A DNA stretch of 64,000 nt from Paenisporosarcina cavernae (GTDB lineage Bacteria; Bacillota; Bacilli; Bacillales_A; Planococcaceae), in NCBI RefSeq assembly GCF_003595195.1, contig NZ_CP032418.1, positions 198,501 to 262,500 of the forward strand, read 5' to 3'. Positions 42,512-51,511 of this stretch are shown here, piece after piece. The stretch's first letter is position 1, and the number at the start of each line of letters is the position of its first letter. The position numbers and the translations under genes are program-made. The notes beneath the pieces were generated by a model. The model was not told where the DNA came from, did not search any database, and saw nothing but the letters and a program-made list of their open reading frames with translations.

Positions 42512-43436
42512 TCTTATCAAAAATGAATGGATGAAACTTTGGCACAAGAAATCCTCTTGGATAATGGTGGCATTACTCGTTGTTTTACTGTTAGGAGTCA
42601 CTGGCATTATGCAGTTTGTCTCTGGACAAATGGATCAAGGTTCTTCGCAACCTTCTTTACAACAAGAGAAAGCATCCATTGAACAGCAACTTTCTGCAAA
42701 AGTGGATCCTATCACAGAAAAAGTATTAAAAGAAGATTTAGCGAAGATTGACTATCAGTTAGAGAACGATGTAGAAACAATTGATCCACAAAGTGGAGAG
42801 CAATACTTAATTGATTCATACGGGCTATTGTCGATTGTCGTATTAATGACGGTCATTGCTGCGGCAGGAATAGTAGCATCGGAATTCTCCACTGGTACCA
42901 TCAAAATGCTTCTTTCTCGCCCTGTCAAACGATGGAAAATTCTTGCGAGTAAATACGTCACATCCCTTTTATTTGGGTTGTTTTTAGCACTTGTTGCGAT
43001 GCTCACGACTTATTTAGCGAGTATTCTATTTTATGACGCATCCAATGGTGTACTGCTAGATGTGAAAGATGGAAAAGTTGTTGAAATTAGCGTGATGGCC
43101 AAAGTACTCAAGCTTTATGGACTGCAGTTCATTACGGTGATAGTGTATGCAACATTAGCCTTCATGATTGGAAGTGTCTTCCGTTCTAGTTCGCTTGCGA
43201 TAGGATTGTCGATTTTCTTACTCTTTGTAGGACCAAATGTCGTATTCTTCTTACGTGACTATGAAATCACAAAATACTTCTTCTTCACTCACTCAGATTT
43301 AGCGATGTATGAAACACCATTCCAAGTAGTACCGGACATTACGATCGGATTTTCTTTAGCGGTTTTATTCGTCTACATGGTACTCTTTTTACTCGTCAGC
43401 TTCTGGTCGTTTGTCCAGAGAGACGTAAAAGCATAA
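42504..43436 (+). CDS. ABC-2 exporter permease
   Basis: About 310 residues. A first helix (~14-37), a long polar outward loop (~40-105), then five helices. FNLIKNEWMKLWHKKSSWIM is the usual N-terminus of ABC-2 permeases. TTG 42504 is taken as start since GGGAGGTGG precedes it by about eight bases; GTG 42495 lies in that site. The start overlaps the ATPase stop by eight bases. Confidence 0.8.
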   Translation: MFNLIKNEWMKLWHKKSSWIMVALLVVLLLGVTGIMQFVSGQMDQGSSQPSLQQEKASIEQQLSAKVDPITEKVLKEDLAKIDYQLENDVETIDPQSGEQYLIDSYGLLSIVVLMTVIAAAGIVASEFSTGTIKMLLSRPVKRWKILASKYVTSLLFGLFLALVAMLTTYLASILFYDASNGVLLDVKDGKVVEISVMAKVLKLYGLQFITVIVYATLAFMIGSVFRSSSLAIGLSIFLLFVGPNVVFFLRDYEITKYFFFTHSDLAMYETPFQVVPDITIGFSLAVLFVYMVLFLLVSFWSFVQRDVKA

Positions 43437-43444
43437 TGAAGACG

Positions 43445-43479
43445 CTCGAAGAAATGGCTATTTCTTCGAGTGTTTTTTT
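43445..43479 (+). terminator. Terminator of ABC-2 exporter operon
   Basis: CTCGAAGAAAT and ATTTCTTCGAG are perfect 11-base arms around GGCT, followed by TG and seven T. Confidence 0.9.
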
Positions 43480-43637
43480 CTCGGAATAAAAGAAAGAAGG
43501 AGTATTGTCCTGGGAATTTCCTGGGTCTAGGGAAAATAAACGTATTATTTGTCAAAATATAGACTAAATCATCATACGAAAGTCGGGTATTTGATGGTAA
43601 GATAATGAAAAAGAAGCGATAAAAAGGGGAAAAAACA

Positions 43638-44945
43638 ATGGTCACTTTATTCCGAAGCAAACAACCTACTAAAAATGCCGTCGTCTTGCAACCAGAGAAA
43701 TTTTTGGATCAAGTAGAGTTAAATGTCGACAATCATCCAGAAATTGCAAAACAAATTGCGATGATTCATTTAACAAAAGAAGATTTAGCGATTATTCGGC
43801 AATTACATGAATTCGTTATCCCACATTTAGATGAAATGACAACAGACTTCTATGACGCAGTGGAACTTGGTTCGGGATTGATGCAAATTATCGAAAAAAA
43901 TAGCAGTGTCGAACGATTAAAAGTAACACTTCGTCGTCATATAGAAGAAATGTTCCATGGCACGGTGAATGAAGCATACATAAAACAACGAATTACCATT
44001 GCTCATGTGCATGTTCGAATTGGATTAGGAACTAAATGGTACATGGGTTCATTCCAAGCATTTGTATCAGCTTTAACCGACATTATCATGAACTTAGAAA
44101 TGAAGAAGGAAGATCATGCAAAGTCAATTAAAGCTGTGACGAAAATCTTAAATCTGGAGCAACAATTAGTGATTGAAGCGTATGATGCCCAACACGATCG
44201 AATTCGAGAAAAAGCGGCAGATGAAAAATCCAAGTTAATCCATTCAGTTCGAGTGACTGCAGAAGATTTAGCTGCGATTAGTGAACAAACGAGTGCGTCC
44301 ATTCAACAACTATCTTCCGAATCGGACGAAATCGCAAACTTCACCCAACAAGGCTTGAATTTAGTCACCTCTACAGACGAAAAATCACAAACTGGAAAAG
44401 TGTTACTAGACCAACAAAGTGGACAAATGAATTCCATCTTAGAGAGCGTCGAAGTGCTTGAAACAACCATGAACCGATTACGTGATTCTTCCCAAAAAAT
44501 CAGTGAGATCGTGGGCTTAGTAACATCTATCGCAGATCAAACCAACTTGCTTGCGTTAAATGCTTCCATTGAAGCAGCGCGGGCAGGAGAACACGGTAGA
44601 GGATTTGCTGTCGTTGCAGACGAAGTAAGAAAATTAGCGGAAGAAACAAAATCAGCCGTACAAAACGTTTCCGAGTTAATTGCTGAAACCGAAAGCAGCA
44701 TCTCCAACATGGAGAATTCTGTCACACACGTGGACCAAAAAATCAATGACTCCGTTTCCACTCAAGCGGACTTGTCATCTAGCTTCTACTCCATTGTCGA
44801 TGCAATGACAGGGATTAAAGATCAAAGCGAGCGCACGACAAACCAAATCGCTACAATGGCAAATGTCTTAGAAGAACTAACAGCCGCAACGTCTCAAGTA
44901 GCTTCTTCTTCGGACAACTTAATGACATCCATTCAAGATATATAA
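43638..44945 (+). CDS. hemAT: Haem-based aerotaxis transducer HemAT
   Basis: A 435-residue soluble chemotaxis receptor. Residues ~1-180 are a globin-coupled sensor; the proximal haem ligand is His125 in HVHVRIGL. Residues ~200-435 are the methyl-accepting signalling hairpin, whose tip [20 protein letters not shown] and [17 protein letters not shown] bind CheA/CheW. There are no membrane segments, as in HemAT. It senses oxygen and steers swimming, so the organism is likely motile. Upstream DNA may hold a SigD promoter but the match is poor. Confidence 0.93.
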   Translation: MVTLFRSKQPTKNAVVLQPEKFLDQVELNVDNHPEIAKQIAMIHLTKEDLAIIRQLHEFVIPHLDEMTTDFYDAVELGSGLMQIIEKNSSVERLKVTLRRHIEEMFHGTVNEAYIKQRITIAHVHVRIGLGTKWYMGSFQAFVSALTDIIMNLEMKKEDHAKSIKAVTKILNLEQQLVIEAYDAQHDRIREKAADEKSKLIHSVRVTAEDLAAISEQTSASIQQLSSESDEIANFTQQGLNLVTSTDEKSQTGKVLLDQQSGQMNSILESVEVLETTMNRLRDSSQKISEIVGLVTSIADQTNLLALNASIEAARAGEHGRGFAVVADEVRKLAEETKSAVQNVSELIAETESSISNMENSVTHVDQKINDSVSTQADLSSSFYSIVDAMTGIKDQSERTTNQIATMANVLEELTAATSQVASSSDNLMTSIQDI

Positions 44946-44952
44946 TTACCTT

Positions 44953-44986
44953 CCCCTTGCGATTCACTCGCTGGGGGTTTTTGTTT
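44953..44986 (+). terminator. Terminator of hemAT
   Basis: CCCCTTGCGA and TCGCTGGGGG pair over ten positions (one mismatch or wobble) around TTCAC, followed by TTTTTG. It opens the 354-base gap 44946-45299, which also holds a 146-bp repeat. Confidence 0.8.
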
Positions 44987-45031
44987 TAGTACGATATTCG
45001 TCGTTTTGGAGGTCGCAAACACGCTTCGTGG

Positions 45032-45177
45032 TTGGAAGAAAATGGCTCATTGCATGTTTTTTGCGTTTATTAACAGGAGATTTCCGTTTTTTGCATGTTT
45101 TGAGGCAAAACTTGCATGTTTTACAGAGAAAGTTGCACGATTTTCACGCTCACTGACAGGACTTTAACCGAAGTAGA
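45032..45177. repeat. 146-bp direct repeat, left copy (21-nt periodic)
   Basis: This copy and the one at 46323-46468 have equal length and differ at only nine positions by my count. Inside, words recur at 45050 TTGCATG, 45071 TAACAGG, 45091 TTGCATG, 45112 TTGCATG, 45133 TTGCACG and 45154 TGACAGG, steps of 20-21. It lies 123 bases before the NERD gene. Confidence 0.9.
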
Positions 45178-45299
45178 AGGCACTGATCAAGGACATTGCA
45201 TGAAAAAAATAGAAATAGATTAGTAACTTCCAAAATTCTGGTAGTATATTTATTCATAAATATGGTATCTTAAGTTAATTTCATGAAAGGAGTAAAGAC

Positions 45300-46259
45300 T
45301 TGATATTAAAATATTTAAGTGAAAAATCTACAGAGATTTCTGCGCTCGAAAGTGCATTAGAGAGATTGAATCCCCATCATTCTTCTTATGCCTATCTGGA
45401 ACAAACCCTTTATCGGAAAAAATCTGGTATCGCTGGTGAACTCCAACTTCAAAAACTCCTCAACACTAAAACCTTACTTTACGATAATTTCATTCTGTTT
45501 GATTTGCATCTTTTCTCTTCTGGCCTATTCCAAATTGATTGTTTACTAGTTACACGATCCTTTGTTTTGGTTTTAGAAATGAAGAATATTGCTGGAAGTA
45601 TAGTGATCCATCCTACCTCTCATAATCTTGAGCGGACTAGATCAGATGGACAAGTAAATTATATGCGCAATCCATTTTATCAATTGAGAGAAACGATGGA
45701 CTTGTTAGAAGACTTTTTCCTAATGAATGGTATTAATTTGCCTGTGAAAGGAGTCCTTGTCTTTCGTGATGCAAATTCTGCACTTAATGTAAAAGAAAAT
45801 TCTTTACCATCCGTTACATTGCCTGATTTACATGGCTTTCTTAGAAGAACAAAAAGTAATGAAAATCTATTAACTCCAGAAGCCTTTATTAATGTTATAG
45901 ACAGTCTACTAACAAAGCATTTTTGCTATATACCAAAACCAATCTCAGAGAGATTTGATATTCCAAAAAAAGATTTCACCATCGGAGTGAAATGCCCAAA
46001 CTGTCTAAAATTTGGAATGAAACGTCTACATGGAACATGGATGTGTGTTGACTGTAAAAATTTTCATCGGACTGCTCATATATCTGCTTTGCTCGATTAT
46101 CAATTTTTATTTAGCAAAACTATAAGTAGGATCGAAATGGAAAAGTTTCTACAATGTGGTACGAGTACTGCTAGAACAATTGTGAAAAACGAAAAAATCC
46201 ATTATGAAGTACAAAAAAACAAGAAAATTTATCAACTTAATAGTCCTTACCATCTTTAA
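45300..46259 (+). CDS. NERD domain nuclease-like protein with zinc ribbon
   Basis: A 319-residue protein. Residues ~40-155 are a NERD (nuclease-related) domain: GIAGELQLQKLL, then FQIDCLLVTRSFVLVLEMKN, which holds the Asp, Glu and Lys of the PD-(D/E)xK fold. A C4 zinc ribbon follows at ~235-257 (CPNCLKFGMK, WMCVDC), and the C-terminus is a short HTH-like segment (FLQCGTSTARTIVKNE). It may cut or bind DNA. TTG 45300 follows AAAGGAG by eight bases. It is flanked on both sides by the 146-bp repeats. Confidence 0.78.
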   Translation: MILKYLSEKSTEISALESALERLNPHHSSYAYLEQTLYRKKSGIAGELQLQKLLNTKTLLYDNFILFDLHLFSSGLFQIDCLLVTRSFVLVLEMKNIAGSIVIHPTSHNLERTRSDGQVNYMRNPFYQLRETMDLLEDFFLMNGINLPVKGVLVFRDANSALNVKENSLPSVTLPDLHGFLRRTKSNENLLTPEAFINVIDSLLTKHFCYIPKPISERFDIPKKDFTIGVKCPNCLKFGMKRLHGTWMCVDCKNFHRTAHISALLDYQFLFSKTISRIEMEKFLQCGTSTARTIVKNEKIHYEVQKNKKIYQLNSPYHL

Positions 46260-46322
46260 GATAAAATTTCTGGTGCGATAATGAAAAAAGTGCGTTTTCC
46301 TCTGTGAAAACGTTCTTTATAT

Positions 46323-46468
46323 TTGGAAGAAAATGGCTCATTGCATGTTTTTTGCGTTTATTAACAGGAGATTTCCATTTTTTGCACGTTTTGAGTTGAA
46401 ACTTGCATGTTTTGCAAAGAAAGTTGCACGATTTTCATGCTCACTGACAGGACTTTAACCAAAGTAGA
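46323..46468. repeat. 146-bp direct repeat, right copy (21-nt periodic)
   Basis: Same sequence as 45032-45177 apart from nine substitutions, nearly all transitions. Words at 46341, 46362, 46382, 46403, 46424 and 46445 have steps of 20-21. It begins 63 bases after the NERD stop and lies in the 320-base convergent gap 46260-46579, together with two palindromes and a minus-strand terminator. Confidence 0.9.
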
Positions 46469-46469
46469 C

Positions 46470-46532
46470 CGTTTTGCATCCGCAAAACGCCCTTATCCAC
46501 ACTATTTAATCGTTTTCGCGTGCGAAAACGAT
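46470..46532. repeat. Two GC/AT palindromes
   Basis: CGTTTTGC / GCAAAACG (46470-46489, loop ATCC), then ATCGTTTTCGC / GCGAAAACGAT (46509-46532, loop GT). They resemble the palindrome at 33074 and directly follow the 146-bp repeat. There are no T-runs. Confidence 0.6.
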
Positions 46533-46538
46533 CCATTC

Positions 46539-46572
46539 AACAAAAAAGAAGTTTTTCGCATTCGCGAAAAAC
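46539..46572 (-). terminator. Terminator of atl-peptide operon
   Basis: On the minus strand GTTTTTCGC and GCGAAAAAC are perfect nine-base arms with a four-base loop, followed by TTCTTTTTTGTTG. It lies eight bases after the 31-codon gene. Confidence 0.82.
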
Positions 46573-46579
46573 CTCTGAT

Positions 46580-46675
46580 TTAATGTTTTCGAAATAGGAT
46601 GGCTCCTAGTATAGTGCCGATAATAAATAGTGCAAGTACCCCAACAATTGCTCCGATCATAACTAACATACTCAT
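46580..46675 (-). CDS. 31-residue membrane peptide coupled to ATL gene
   Basis: On the minus strand AAGGAGG is followed by ATG and 31 codons: MSMLVMIGAIVGVLALF, then IIGTILGAILFRKH. It is a single helix with a Gly/Ala face and a basic C-terminus. Its ATG overlaps the ATL stop codon (ATGA) and an intrinsic terminator follows eight bases after its stop. Both the strong ribosome site and the coupling argue that it is real. Function unknown. Confidence 0.65.
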   Translation of the reverse strand: MSMLVMIGAIVGVLALFIIGTILGAILFRKH

Positions 46676-46998
46676 TTGTTTTCCTCCTTTTCACGTTGGA
46701 ATTTCGAGAGATTTACTCGTCCATCTGGTAAAAATTCAACGTTCTCTTTCTCTAATAGCCGACGCTGAACCGTTGCATCTTCCAGTGATTTTATCGCTAT
46801 TTCTCCGCGAGAATTTACTATTCTGTGCCAAGGAAGATTGTGTTTTTCGCTTAAAGTATGAAGGATTCTTACTACTTGTCTAGCAGCTCGTGGACTTCCC
46901 GCCATTTTGGCAATTTGTCCGTAAGTTGTTACATAACCAGGTGGTATCTCCTTTAAAATTTTCACTACGGTCTCAGTAAAGGGTTGGATAAAAATCAC
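46672..46998 (-). CDS. Alkyltransferase-like (ATL) DNA-damage protein
   Basis: A 108-residue protein of the MGMT fold without methyltransferase activity. PWHRIV replaces the PCHRV active site, with Trp for the acceptor Cys, as in E. coli YbaZ and other ATLs. YVTTYGQIAKMAGSPRAARQV is the DNA-binding region. ATLs bind O6-alkylguanine and hand it to nucleotide excision repair. The start is odd: AAAGGA directly abuts GTG 46998, and no ATG is available, so the true start may be a few codons on. Confidence 0.85.
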   Translation of the reverse strand: MIFIQPFTETVVKILKEIPPGYVTTYGQIAKMAGSPRAARQVVRILHTLSEKHNLPWHRIVNSRGEIAIKSLEDATVQRRLLEKENVEFLPDGRVNLSKFQREKEENK

Positions 46999-47089
46999 TC
47001 CTTTCTAGCATTGTATCGAAACTTTTTCGGGTATACTAGAATTAATCAGTCATTATATGACAGTAATTTAACTTTTGAGGTGTTTAATG

Positions 47090-47380
47090 ATGGAAATTAC
47101 TCAGTACTCCGTGGAAGAAATTCACGATCCTACAGGGATTATTGAAGGGAAACGCTACGAGTTTTTATTAGATATTGAAGTGGATGAAGAAGATGAGCTT
47201 TTCCAAGAAAACGGAGTGGAACTTCGCGCAATCATTGGAGAAAAAGATGGCGTATATCACTTAGTTCAACACTTTTTGTTAGATCGAGTTACGACGAAAA
47301 TACTCGATTTTGAGTTAGAGGATGAAGAAGTGGAAATGGTTGTAGCTTTTTGCAAAGAAGTTCTGCTTCAAGAGAGTTAA
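47090..47380 (+). CDS. Small acidic conserved protein
   Basis: A 96-residue acidic protein (EVDEEDELFQENG, FELEDEEVEMVVAF) with alternating beta and helix patterns and no membrane segment. It looks like a small Bacillales family (perhaps DUF6509) but I cannot confirm this. Two ATGs in a row (47087, 47090) follow GAGGTG; the second has the better spacing. Function unknown. Confidence 0.6.
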   Translation: MEITQYSVEEIHDPTGIIEGKRYEFLLDIEVDEEDELFQENGVELRAIIGEKDGVYHLVQHFLLDRVTTKILDFELEDEEVEMVVAFCKEVLLQES

Positions 47381-47387
47381 TCCAATC

Positions 47388-47420
47388 ACAATAGGTTCTG
47401 TGGTCTATCCCTATTGTAGC
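47388..47420 (+). other. Inverted repeat after small acidic gene
   Basis: ACAATAGG and CCTATTGT are perfect eight-base arms around TTCTGTGGTCTATC. A short AGCTTTG follows instead of a T-run, so termination would be weak. Confidence 0.4.
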
Positions 47421-47513
47421 TTTGTAGTAACAAATGCTAACAACAGAAAAAAGAATACGTTCACAACGATAACCAAAATTTTGTGGTGATCAAAATGAGA
47501 GTAGGTGGACATT

Positions 47514-48632
47514 ATGCAGGGATATGATTATTTCTTCCAAGATTTATTCGTTTTCAATGCGTCGTTTGTTGGACTTACACTAATCGCATCTTATCTAACG
47601 AAAAAATATGGAATGGTACATTGGATTACCATTGTCTCATTGCTGCTACTCTATTCCATGCTATTTTCTCACTTCTTGTTCAACCCATATTTTGGTATCG
47701 TTTTTTTCAATATTCCTTTCATAATGGCTCCAATTATTATTGTGAAAATCTATTATGATCGACGTATTATGTATATGTTTATCGCGTTTGTGTTCACGGT
47801 AACGCAAATCAGTTATTTTGTGCTAAGCGATTTTCGGCTGAATACATTTTTGGTAGTAGCGTATTTAGGAATCTCCCTGTTGGTCATCCTTTTGCCATCA
47901 ACAAAACAGAGATGGTTGGATGCATGTATCTTGTATGCAGCATCATTTGGAATAACAGTGCTATGCGTAGCTTTATCTAATGTTTTTGAAATTAGACTTT
48001 TGACAGTTGAAATGATTATTTGGTTCCTAAACTTTTTCACCTTATTATGGATATCCCATTATATAGTTCCAGAACTGCTTCGCTATGTAGAGAATACCTT
48101 TACGGAAGCAGAACTAGAACGAGATTCTTTAACTGGTGCATATAATCGGTATAGTTTAAAAAAGCATTTAGAAGCGATAACGATTCAACATTTAAACCAT
48201 GCGAAATTTCCTTTTTCGATCCTTTTTTTAGATATTAATTTGTTTAAGCAAATTAATGATGATTATGGACATCTTGTAGGAGACATATATTTAAAAACAT
48301 TTGTAGAGAAGATTCAAGGCAATATTCGGCAAGAAGATCAGCTATTTCGATATGGTGGAGACGAGTTCATTATTTTCACCAAGCTGACTGATGATGAACT
48401 CAACCATCTATTGATGAGATTAGAAAAAGAAGTACAGGGACAGACCTTTTCTACTGATAATCACATCTTGACTCTCCATTATTCTATTGGTGTAGCAAGT
48501 TATCCAAAAGATGGATCATTGGTGCAAGAAATCGTGAAAATTGCAGATCAACGAATGTACAAAAACAAGCGAAAAAATCGTGGATTGTCATATCATGAAA
48601 AACAAAACGTAAGTGAGACTTCGAACGATTGA
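47514..48632 (+). CDS. Membrane diguanylate cyclase (GGDEF)
   Basis: A 372-residue protein with six or seven N-terminal helices (~1-185) similar to 5TM/7TM sensor regions. A GGDEF domain follows: RDSLTGAYNRYSLKKHL at its start and RYGGDEFIIF as active site. RQED five residues before GGDEF is an intact RxxD inhibitory site, so the enzyme should be feedback-inhibited by c-di-GMP, unlike the TPR-GGDEF protein at 3736. ATG 47514 follows AGGTGG; GTG 47505 is an alternative. Confidence 0.88.
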   Translation: MQGYDYFFQDLFVFNASFVGLTLIASYLTKKYGMVHWITIVSLLLLYSMLFSHFLFNPYFGIVFFNIPFIMAPIIIVKIYYDRRIMYMFIAFVFTVTQISYFVLSDFRLNTFLVVAYLGISLLVILLPSTKQRWLDACILYAASFGITVLCVALSNVFEIRLLTVEMIIWFLNFFTLLWISHYIVPELLRYVENTFTEAELERDSLTGAYNRYSLKKHLEAITIQHLNHAKFPFSILFLDINLFKQINDDYGHLVGDIYLKTFVEKIQGNIRQEDQLFRYGGDEFIIFTKLTDDELNHLLMRLEKEVQGQTFSTDNHILTLHYSIGVASYPKDGSLVQEIVKIADQRMYKNKRKNRGLSYHEKQNVSETSND

Positions 48633-48649
48633 GTTCGAAGTCTTTCTTA
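48617..48649 (+). terminator. Terminator overlapping the GGDEF stop codon
   Basis: GACTTCGAAC and GTTCGAAGTC are perfect ten-base arms. The loop GATTGA contains the TGA stop. TTTCTTAT follows. Confidence 0.8.
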
Positions 48650-48845
48650 TGACCGTTATTTCTCTACAAACATCATACAGCTCTTAAGACAATGCTTGAA
48701 ATGAAGACTTCTATTGTTGCGAAGTCCTCATTAAAATCACCGTCACAAGAAGAAAGAAAAGCTCTATTCAACAATTCGGCACTTTATAATCTGTAAAAAG
48801 GTGATAGGATGAATGATTGTAAATAGATTTTAGAGAGCGGGTGTC

Positions 48846-50525
48846 GTGTTGGAATCGAATTGGTGGAAAAAGAGTGTTGTGTATCAAATCTATCCACGTA
48901 GTTTTAATGACTCAAATGGGGATGGAATAGGCGATTTGCCAGGTATTATAGAGAAGTTAGATTATTTGCAGAAGTTAGGGATAGATGTCCTTTGGTTAAG
49001 TCCTATTTTCGATTCACCCAATGATGACAATGGCTATGATATTCGCAACTACGAAACGATTATGGATGAATTTGGGACGATGGAAGATGTGGAATTGCTC
49101 ATTTCGGAAGCGAAAAAAAGAGGAATTCATCTTGTCATGGATTTAGTTGTAAACCATACTTCGGATGAGCATGAATGGTTTGCGGAGGCTAAAAAGTCGA
49201 AGGACAATGCGTATCGAGATTATTACATATGGCGAGAAGGAGAAGGAAGTAACCCTCCAAATAACTGGGGATCCTTTTTTAGTGGTTCGGCATGGGAATG
49301 GAATGAGCCTACCCAAGATTATTATTTGCATTTGTTTTCCAAGAAGCAACCTGATTTGAACTGGGAATCAGATTCTCTTCGTAAAGCTGTCTATGAAATG
49401 ATGCATTTTTGGTTAAATAAAGGTGTAGCAGGCTTCCGGATGGATGTAATCAACTTAATTTCTAAACACCCTGCCTTACCAAATGGCCCGGTACATCCAG
49501 GGCAGTTGTTCGGAGACGGATCTCCTTATTACATGAATGGTCCGAAAATTCACGATTATATGCAAGAAATGCACCAAGAAGTACTTTCTCGTGGAGATAT
49601 ATTGACGGTCGGAGAATGTCCAGGTGCGACGACAGAAGACGCGGCACTATTTTCTGATCCAAATCGCAATGAATTATCCATGATATTTACGTTTGAGCAT
49701 ATGAGTTTAGACAGTGGTCCTTATGAAAAGTGGGATTTGCGCGCTCTTCATTTACCGAAGTTGAAAAAGAATTTCCGAAAATGGCAAACCGAGCTACATG
49801 GCAAAGGGTGGAACAGTTTGTACTGGAACAACCATGATCAACCACGAATTGTTTCACGGTTTGGAAATGATACAGACTACCGAGTAGAGTCCGCGAAAAT
49901 GTTGGCGACGTGTTTACATTTCATGCAAGGTACTCCCTACATTTACCAAGGAGAAGAAATTGGTATGACGAATGTGGTGTTTGAATCCATTGAAGACTAT
50001 CAAGATTTAGAAACACGTCGAATGTATGATGAGAAAATGGCAAACGGGGCAGTGCATGAAGATGTCATGCAATCGATTTACGTGAAAGGTCGTGACAATG
50101 CACGGACGCCAATGCAATGGGATGATACAGCCGAGGCTGGATTTACGACAGGAACACCTTGGTTAAAAGTGAATCCAAATTATAAAACAATCAATGTACA
50201 GGAAGCCCTTGCTTCACCGAATTCTATTTTTGCTTATTATCAAAGCCTTATTCAATTACGTAAAGAATTGGACATCTTAACAGAAGGATCTTTTGTACTC
50301 TTACTACCAGATGACGAAGAAATTTTCGCTTATCAACGTCACTGGCAGGAAGAAATGTTGACAGTGTATTGTAATTTTAGTGCGTCTACACGAGACATTT
50401 CTTGTGTGCACGAAAACGAATCAGATGTTGTCATAAAAAATTACGAAACTCTTGAATGGCATGATAATACGCTAACTTTACGACCTTTTGAGGCGGTCAT
50501 CTTTAAATTCAATAAGAATGCATGA
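48846..50525 (+). CDS. GH13 alpha-glucosidase, predicted oligo-1,6-glucosidase
   Basis: A 559-residue cytoplasmic GH13_31 enzyme. The catalytic triad is present: Asp200 in GFRMDVINLISK, Glu in VGECPG, Asp in NNHDQPR. The residue after the nucleophile is Val. In this subfamily Val there goes with alpha-1,6 specificity (isomaltose, panose) and Ala/Thr with alpha-1,4. QIYPRSFNDSNGDGIGDLPG is the N-terminal hallmark with a metal loop. GTG 48846 or TTG 48849 is the start; the ribosome site is weak. First gene of the alpha-glucoside locus. Confidence 0.88.
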   Translation: MLESNWWKKSVVYQIYPRSFNDSNGDGIGDLPGIIEKLDYLQKLGIDVLWLSPIFDSPNDDNGYDIRNYETIMDEFGTMEDVELLISEAKKRGIHLVMDLVVNHTSDEHEWFAEAKKSKDNAYRDYYIWREGEGSNPPNNWGSFFSGSAWEWNEPTQDYYLHLFSKKQPDLNWESDSLRKAVYEMMHFWLNKGVAGFRMDVINLISKHPALPNGPVHPGQLFGDGSPYYMNGPKIHDYMQEMHQEVLSRGDILTVGECPGATTEDAALFSDPNRNELSMIFTFEHMSLDSGPYEKWDLRALHLPKLKKNFRKWQTELHGKGWNSLYWNNHDQPRIVSRFGNDTDYRVESAKMLATCLHFMQGTPYIYQGEEIGMTNVVFESIEDYQDLETRRMYDEKMANGAVHEDVMQSIYVKGRDNARTPMQWDDTAEAGFTTGTPWLKVNPNYKTINVQEALASPNSIFAYYQSLIQLRKELDILTEGSFVLLLPDDEEIFAYQRHWQEEMLTVYCNFSASTRDISCVHENESDVVIKNYETLEWHDNTLTLRPFEAVIFKFNKNA

Positions 50526-50584
50526 CTAGACGTATGAGAAAAATAAGCTATGATAGAAAGCATAAATACGGTGGAGGTGTACGT

Positions 50585-51490
50585 GTGAAAAAAGTTCTTG
50601 GAGTGGATATCGGGGGAACGAAAATTCGCATGGGTATCGTGGATGCAGATGGTACCGTTCATGTGGATGAAACAATCCCGACGATAACTCCGTTGTATCC
50701 TTATTTAGAAGAACAAGTTCTTTCTATGATGGCAAGATATCCGGAAATTTCTGCTATAGGGATTGGTACTCGCGGTATGGTAGACGCGGAAAACGGCATT
50801 ATCACATTTGAAACTGCCACTCTACCTGGTTGGCAAGGCACTCATGTAAAGTCTCAGTTAGAAAAAGCAACGGGACTTCGTGTGGAAGTAAACAATGATG
50901 CGAACTGTGCTGCGCTTGCAGAAGCTACGATTGGTGCTGCAAAAGGGATTCGTCGAGTCGTGTGCTTAACAGTAGGCACTGGATTAGGCGGCGGATTTGT
51001 TTTTGACAACATCGTGATGAATGGTGCACATGGTGGAGCAGGTGAAGTTGGACATATGACGCTTTATCCGAGAGGATATGCTTGTACGTGTGGTAGACTC
51101 GGGTGCAATGAACAATATGTATCGGGCACTGCCTTGAATCGAATGATTGCAGAGAAAAACCTTCTAGATTCAAATGGGATTTTGATGAAGTCACATGATT
51201 TATTCGACTCTGCAAAAGCGGGAGATGAAGTGGCGAAGTCTATTATTTCAACGTTTGTAAGTGATTTTGCTTCGGTCATCAGTACGATACAGGCGGCATT
51301 AGATATGGACGTAGTAGTGATCGGTGGAGGAGTTGCGGATTCATCGGAATATTGGTGGAATGATCTGCTCGAGGCGCTACAACCATTATTGTTAAAACCA
51401 CTTGAACTGAAAAAAGCCGTTTTTGGCAATGAAGCAGGCATGCTCGGGGCTGCGATGTTAGTACAAGAAAACGTGACAGTAAAAGCTTAA
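50585..51490 (+). CDS. ROK family glucokinase
   Basis: A 301-residue sugar kinase. VDIGGTKIRMGIV binds ATP phosphate, NNDANCAALAEA holds the catalytic Asp, TVGTGLGGGFV is the second phosphate loop, and CTCGRLGCNEQYVSG the zinc motif of ROK kinases. It would phosphorylate glucose released by the two glucosidases. GTG 50585 is the start, since GGAGGTG lies before it. It follows the first glucosidase by 59 bases. Confidence 0.88.
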   Translation: MKKVLGVDIGGTKIRMGIVDADGTVHVDETIPTITPLYPYLEEQVLSMMARYPEISAIGIGTRGMVDAENGIITFETATLPGWQGTHVKSQLEKATGLRVEVNNDANCAALAEATIGAAKGIRRVVCLTVGTGLGGGFVFDNIVMNGAHGGAGEVGHMTLYPRGYACTCGRLGCNEQYVSGTALNRMIAEKNLLDSNGILMKSHDLFDSAKAGDEVAKSIISTFVSDFASVISTIQAALDMDVVVIGGGVADSSEYWWNDLLEALQPLLLKPLELKKAVFGNEAGMLGAAMLVQENVTVKA

Positions 51491-51511
51491 AGGGAAAAGG
51501 AAGTGAGTCTA

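Noticed and set aside
43549-43590. SigD promoter of hemAT
   Set aside because: TAAA-N14-TCGGGTAT matches only five of eight -10 bases; no firm promoter can be named.
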